Positions 1 to 15,000 of a stretch of DNA of 15,000 bases are shown one piece after another. The stretch spans positions 1 through 15,000 of the forward strand of contig KV908472.1 of assembly GCA_002005505.1 (NCBI GenBank), given 5' to 3'. The translations under genes were made by a program, and so were the position numbers. Every line of letters begins with the position of its first letter. The first letter of the stretch is position 1. This stretch comes from Botryococcus braunii. Its lineage: Eukaryota > Chlorophyta > Trebouxiophyceae. The notes beneath the pieces were generated by a model. The model worked only from the letters and a program-made list of their open reading frames with translations, was not told the DNA's origin and did not search any database.

Positions 1-368
1 GAAATGGAAAGTGTCACTGGAACTCCGCCGTACCTGTGGCGTTGAAGTTTGGTTATGATTCCTGGTGTCAAATGTGGACAGTGTGAGGCACCAAAATGTC
101 CCTTGTAAATGTATGCAAGCCACTTGGGTGATTTTTGGGTTATATCGGCCGGACACTTTCATGCATTCAGAATAATCTATTTGTCAGAGTCACCTGGCTT
201 TTTGTGATGCGTTCTTTTCCATTCCTTTCTCTCCTGATGCACTTGCCTCACGGCCATGCTGCCGCACATGTGCTGGAGAGCGCTTGCGCACGTGCTGCTG
301 CCACGTGCATGTTGCAGCACGAGCCACTGCATGTGACACATCGCCACATCCTAGAACCGATTAACGTA
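1..368 (+). promoter_or_regulatory. 5' flank or 5' UTR of the glutaredoxin gene, with two CACGTG palindromes
   Basis: No separate gene is visible here. The first exon's frame stays open upstream of the chosen ATG, with in-frame ATGs at 207 and 237, so part of this stretch could code for an N-terminal extension. Two CACGTG palindromes (289-294 and 302-307) and a CACATGTG (265-272) are clustered 60-105 bases before the ATG at 369. CACGTG is the G-box/E-box core bound by bZIP and bHLH factors in plants and animals, so a proximal promoter role is possible. A 7-bp inverted repeat, GTGCTGC (292-298) with GCAGCAC (314-320), overlaps the cluster. No TATA box or transcription start can be fixed. Confidence 0.35.
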
Positions 369-1258
369 ATGTCCATCCTGCGAGGTATGAAGCGGCCAAA
401 AAACAAAACAAAGTTGCTTGTTTCAGTCTTAAGTACATTCGCTGTTGTTTCCATCGGGTATATCTTCTTTGGTGGTTCGTCAACGCCTAGGACTCCAGAC
501 TTAGAGGATCCTGTTGTAGAAGCTTCCGTCGAGGATAATATGAGTGACTCCAAACACTTAGTTGAAAAGGCAATATCTGACAATCCAGTATTCATCTTCA
601 GCAAGTCTTACTGTCCATATTGCAAGTACGCTTCGATATCGGGATAATGTGTAACTCGTATCCGCTCTGCATCGACTTGGTTGTGGCTGTTATCCGTCCT
701 TAAGTTCAATCGTTAAGAAAAACAAACATCGGGCGGTTATCTACATCCGTGTTGGACTGCACAGGAAGGCGAAGGCTGCGTTGTCCGAGCTGCTTCCCCC
801 TGGGAAGATTGCAGCTTTGGAGGTATGGTTTCGTATAGAATTGATTTGGGCTACTCAATGTTCATTTAGGCCACTCAATTTTCATTCATCGTTGCTGAAA
901 TATTCCACCTGGAGGGTGCAGTTGGATTTGAGGCCGGACGGCGATAATATTCAGGATGCTCTTGCCCAACTGACAGGAGGCCGCTCTGTGCCAGTACGTC
1001 TCAAGAAACCTTTTTCGAAACATTTTTTTACTTGAGCATCAATTCGATCCCATGGGTTTACTTGAGAGCCCCAACCCGATCCCCTGGGTGTTCATGAGAG
1101 TTGCTTTCTGTTCGGTGACGACCATTTGAGACTGGGTTTGATTGCAGCGCGTCTTCATTGGCGGGAAATTTATCGGTGGTGGAGACGACACTGTTCGCCT
1201 AAAGCAAAGTGGTGAACTTGCAAAGCTCCTCCAAAATGCCGGTGTGTTGGTAAGCTGA
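369..1258 (+). CDS. Membrane-anchored dithiol (CPYC) glutaredoxin, four exons
   Basis: Exons are 369-625, 765-822, 922-993 and 1148-1258, with all introns GT...AG (139, 99 and 154 bases). The joined frame gives 165 residues ending in TGA at 1256-1258. Residues about 16-34 form a hydrophobic span after a basic start (MKRPKNKTK), which reads as a type II signal anchor. A roughly 25-residue acidic stem leads to the thioredoxin-fold domain. Visible family marks are the active site C82-P-Y-C85, the cis-proline motif SVP (127-129) and the glutathione-binding GGGDD (139-143). Glutaredoxins reduce disulfides and protein-glutathione mixed disulfides using glutathione, and CPYC marks the dithiol class I enzymes. 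A single N-terminal anchor suggests a secretory-pathway membrane with the domain in the lumen, as in yeast Grx6/Grx7; a transit peptide is the alternative. The ATG at 369 was chosen because a basic segment and anchor follow it at once, although the frame is open upstream to ATG 207. Exon 4 ends ...GTG TTG GTA AGC TGA, which overlaps a good splice donor (GTAAGC), so a further exon cannot be excluded. Confidence 0.88.
849..888 (+). repeat. 20-bp tandem duplication inside glutaredoxin intron 2
   Basis: Two adjacent 20-base units (849-868 and 869-888) share the pattern GGCNACTCAATNTTCATTNA and differ at three positions. They make up about 40% of the 99-base intron. Confidence 0.8.
1027..1088 (+). 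repeat. Degenerate tandem duplication (about 30 bp) inside glutaredoxin intron 3
   Basis: Unit 1 (1027-1056) and unit 2 (1057-1088) both begin TTTACTTGAG and end in a CGATCCC-type core followed by TGGG, with mismatches between. The arrangement resembles the duplication in intron 2 of the same gene. Confidence 0.65.
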
Positions 1259-1276
1259 AACAAGAGGAGGCGCAAA

Positions 1277-1333
1277 AATTTGGAATGAGATTGTCAACGG
1301 GGTTTATAATTTGGAATGAGAATGTCAAGGGTG
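1277..1333 (+). repeat. 31-bp tandem duplication downstream of the glutaredoxin gene
   Basis: The string AATTTGGAATGAGA followed by (T/A)TGTCAA starts at 1277 and again at 1308, a period of 31 bases. It lies just after the stop codon, probably in the 3' UTR or the flank. Confidence 0.75.
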
Positions 1334-1432
1334 TTGTGTCGCAAGGCTTGTTTAAGGAAAGAATGAAATTTTTGTTAATGGCTAGCTCGCTCCATGTCGT
1401 TGTTAATGGGATAACTCCTTCTTTGGACCGCC

Positions 1433-1893
1433 TGTAAACATGGTTGAACCGTTAAAGGCACTGACTTCCTGCTGAGTGAGAGAAGTGCGGGTCTCAAGCT
1501 ATGATCCTTTCTCGCAACTCTTGTGGATGGCAATAATCGAGCTTGCTGTTGGCTATAAGAGCATTGGAGTTGCAATATGAGCCTGTGGATCGCCTTGTTC
1601 AGTGGTTCATTACTATATAATACGTGGAGGAGCCAAATGTAATCTGCGATGCTGGTTCAGCGCTGCTTTTCTTCCAAGGCCTCTTTTTACTTCAGATCAA
1701 ACTGTTGATGGTTATCATCCTTGGTTACCGTTGTTTTCTTTCGTGGTGCTCCCTTCGCGTCTCTTTGCCGCAAATATTCTGTGACTTGACTCCATCATGC
1801 ATGTTGCGCAGATGCTCTGAACGTAAGCGCAGGATGTAGATGTGGCTCATAGATAGAAAGTGAAGTTATTGCCCTTGTGTGGCTATAAATAAA
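1433..1893 (+). terminator. Candidate 3'-end signals of the glutaredoxin gene
   Basis: TGTAA, the usual polyadenylation signal of chlorophyte algae, occurs at 1433-1437 and 1638-1642. AATAAA, the signal used by most other eukaryotes, occurs at 1888-1893. The nearest lies about 175 bases beyond the stop codon. These motifs are short and can arise by chance, so only transcript ends would decide between them. Confidence 0.25.
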
Positions 1894-2211
1894 CTGTATT
1901 GAAGGTTTACTCCTTTGCATATGCATAACAAGAAATGCACATACATTCAGGGGTTAAGGCATTCACAGCATTGTTGGGGCAGATATAATCCCTCCATGGT
2001 ACTGTGTGGTAGGGTCAACTTTTACTTCAAACCCCTCACCTGACCTCATAGGCCAAGGACTGTCTGCAGCCAGTCAGTTGTATGACGTTTTGTTGTATAC
2101 TCCTGCATTTTGTACATCCAACATTAGGCTGCTTTCAATGTCAGGAGTGTTTTATGAAGCACTGATCATGGTTTGGCATGGCCATGTGCTGATTAATGTC
2201 TTTTTTGGTGT

Positions 2212-2213
<2 letters not shown>

Positions 2214-2288
<75 letters not shown>

Positions 2289-2334
2289 GGGTGTGGGTGT
2301 GTGTGGGTGTGGGTGTGGGTGTGGGTGTGTGGGT

Positions 2335-2411
<77 letters not shown>
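2214..2411. repeat. (GT)n microsatellite with GGGTGT-type core
   Basis: About 198 bases of GT repeats on +, interrupted at roughly 2279-2340 by GGGTGT and GGGTGG variants. Cys-Val or His-Thr open frames across it are artefacts of the repeat. It is intergenic. Confidence 0.98.
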
Positions 2412-3265
2412 CTGTTTTGGGGGTTTTGGGTGGGGTTTAATGACATATTGAAACAGCGACCACGTTGGATTGGACGTTGGGTGGTAGTTATGGCACGTTG
2501 AAACAATGACCATGTTAAAGGGGATGACGAGGAACTAGAACTTATAGTACGTAAAGAGGTTATGTAGCTTTTCTGGCTTCAACACTTCAAATTTCTGACC
2601 AACACATATGCCTTCCGCTAATGCGCACACTCTGCATTCTGACTCATGCATTCCAGCCCATCTTTGTACATGTTTTGTCAACATGTATTGTTTAGACATC
2701 TTTGGGTCGTGATGGGAGGAGCTCGAGGGCTGGCGGACAAAGTTGTCCTTTACCAACGTGTTCTTTGGTACCCAACCTTTTTCTCCTTTTTAAAGGCTGG
2801 CTCCGTTTGGTATGCATACCATATGGTTGTAGACCATGTCACCCCTTGGGTCGATCCTCCATACCTATGGGCCAGAGTAACTGGCCGACAGCTCGCTGTA
2901 TATCTTGGCAGACAACAAATATGTCTGAGTTGCACGAAGCAGCAATTTTCGTTCAAATCACCATGCGCCCGCAAGAAGGCCCTTAGATTGTTTGAAAAGC
3001 ACGCACACATCGGTTCTTCATGTGATTGCCACTAGTAGAGGTCCTACTGGGGTAAAGGGCTCTACTTGCTGTAAGTTCCCAGGGTGCTTTACAATGTTGG
3101 CCTTGCCCAATTTGGAATGCTTTGCCGGAACTTGTGATATAGTTTTGATGCCGGACCGGCCCTGTGCAAACACACATGAATATCTTTTGTTAGTGGAGAA
3201 AAGATTGTCTAGGACTGTGATGAAGGAACATAAATCACATTTCAGACGCGTTGAACGCCTTTCTG

Positions 3266-3359
3266 GTGGCCAAGGGGTCGTCGGTCGGCATTATAGTGAG
3301 TTCAATCAGTATGACGGTGGTAAGCATGCCTAGACCTAGGTCGGGGAGTCGAGCCCCAC
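3266..3359 (+). other. Weak tRNA-like A-box/B-box pair, possible SINE remnant
   Basis: TGGCCAAGGGG at 3268-3278 fits the internal A-box TGGCNNAGNGG. The segment GGGGAGTCGAGCCCC (3342-3356) resembles a T-arm with a GTCGA B-box core and a GGGG/CCCC stem. No matching 7-bp acceptor stem and no clear anticodon arm is seen, so a functional tRNA is not supported. A tRNA-derived SINE head or chance remain possible. Confidence 0.15.
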
Positions 3360-3647
3360 TCCTTACAGCATTCTAAGGACGAATGCCGTGTTCATCGACA
3401 TACCAAATGGTGCATTGAAAAGGAGACCTATGAACTACCAACCTCTAAGTTTCAACCACGCAACCCCATGGGGTCGACAAATCAATTGACTTGCAAGAAC
3501 ACTTTGACGAGCTCAATGCAATCCAAAATCCTTGAAGCGGGCATATTGCAGGATGCCCATGCTTGAGGACCCTGGCGATGGTTCAGAGACGTGTAGAGAT
3601 CAGCACACACTCTTTAGTGGGCAGGCTTGCAGTCATCCTCAGGTAAT

Positions 3648-3652
3648 TTACA
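3648..3652 (-). terminator. Candidate TGTAA polyadenylation signal of gene 2
   Basis: TGTAA on the - strand lies about 41 bases beyond the TAA stop. UGUAA is the common polyadenylation signal in chlorophyte algae. No AATAAA is seen on this strand nearby. It supports the stop at 3693 only weakly. Confidence 0.3.
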
Positions 3653-3692
3653 TATAGTTCTGGTTAGGTCTGGGGTCATGGGTCATGTGGAC

Positions 3693-15000
<11,308 letters not shown>

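Larger units (their letters stand above)
1259..3692. other. Intergenic region between convergent genes; no convincing protein gene
   Basis: Open frames of 60-130 codons occur (for example 2646-3035 and 2992-3333 on +). They resemble no family I know and lack a plausible exon chain. The stretch holds the 31-bp tandem duplication, a long GT-type microsatellite and a weak tRNA-like promoter pair. The genes on either side point towards it, so their 3' UTRs probably occupy both edges. Confidence 0.6.

Noticed and set aside
2006..2513. Open frames of 78-144 codons across the GT repeat
   Set aside because: Mostly Cys-Val or His-Thr from the repeat, and no coding-like sequence in the flanks.
2646..3035. 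129-codon + strand open frame
   Set aside because: Has an ATG and reasonable length but no motif, odd composition and no supporting exon structure; overlapping frames are open too.

Overview
This is a eukaryotic nuclear window. Both genes are split by introns of about 80-900 bases with GT...AG (once GC...AG) borders, and long dinucleotide microsatellites sit in the introns and the intergenic space. The microsatellite style, frequent TGTAA motifs near gene ends and a gene of the LRRIQ1 type (a family of flagellated eukaryotes, as I recall) fit a flagellate alga, possibly a prasinophyte green alga such as Cymbomonas. That assignment is an inference with low confidence.

Layout. Bases 1-368 are 5' flank, or 5' UTR, of gene 1. 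Gene 1 (369-1258, + strand, four exons) encodes a complete, about 165-residue, membrane-anchored dithiol glutaredoxin with a CPYC active site. Bases 1259-3692 lie between two convergent genes and hold no convincing protein gene, only a 31-bp tandem duplication, a 200-bp GT/GGGTGT microsatellite and a weak tRNA-like promoter pair. Gene 2 (3693 to beyond 15000, - strand) fills the rest of the window. I reconstructed 18 exons whose splice phases chain from end to end, giving at least about 1,330 residues of one large protein, open at its N-terminal end.

Gene 2 in protein order: an alpha-helical region with a repeat of about 46 residues marked by A-R-x-L-G-L (exons 1-4), a charged linker (exons 5-7), twelve leucine-rich repeats (exons 8-12), a capping and helical stretch (exons 13-14), two IQ calmodulin-binding motifs (exons 15-16), an acidic then Ser/Thr-rich tail (exon 16), and a conserved-looking C-terminal block (exons 17-18). 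LRR, then IQ, then this C-terminal block is the plan of LRRIQ1.

Four single-base reading-frame breaks are needed (three in exon 2, one in exon 6). Every other exon and splice junction is intact, so residual indel errors in the assembly seem likelier than gene death, but this is open. The four large microsatellite blocks of gene 2 lie within introns. Two of them are arranged as inverted repeats and one contains a 132-G tract.
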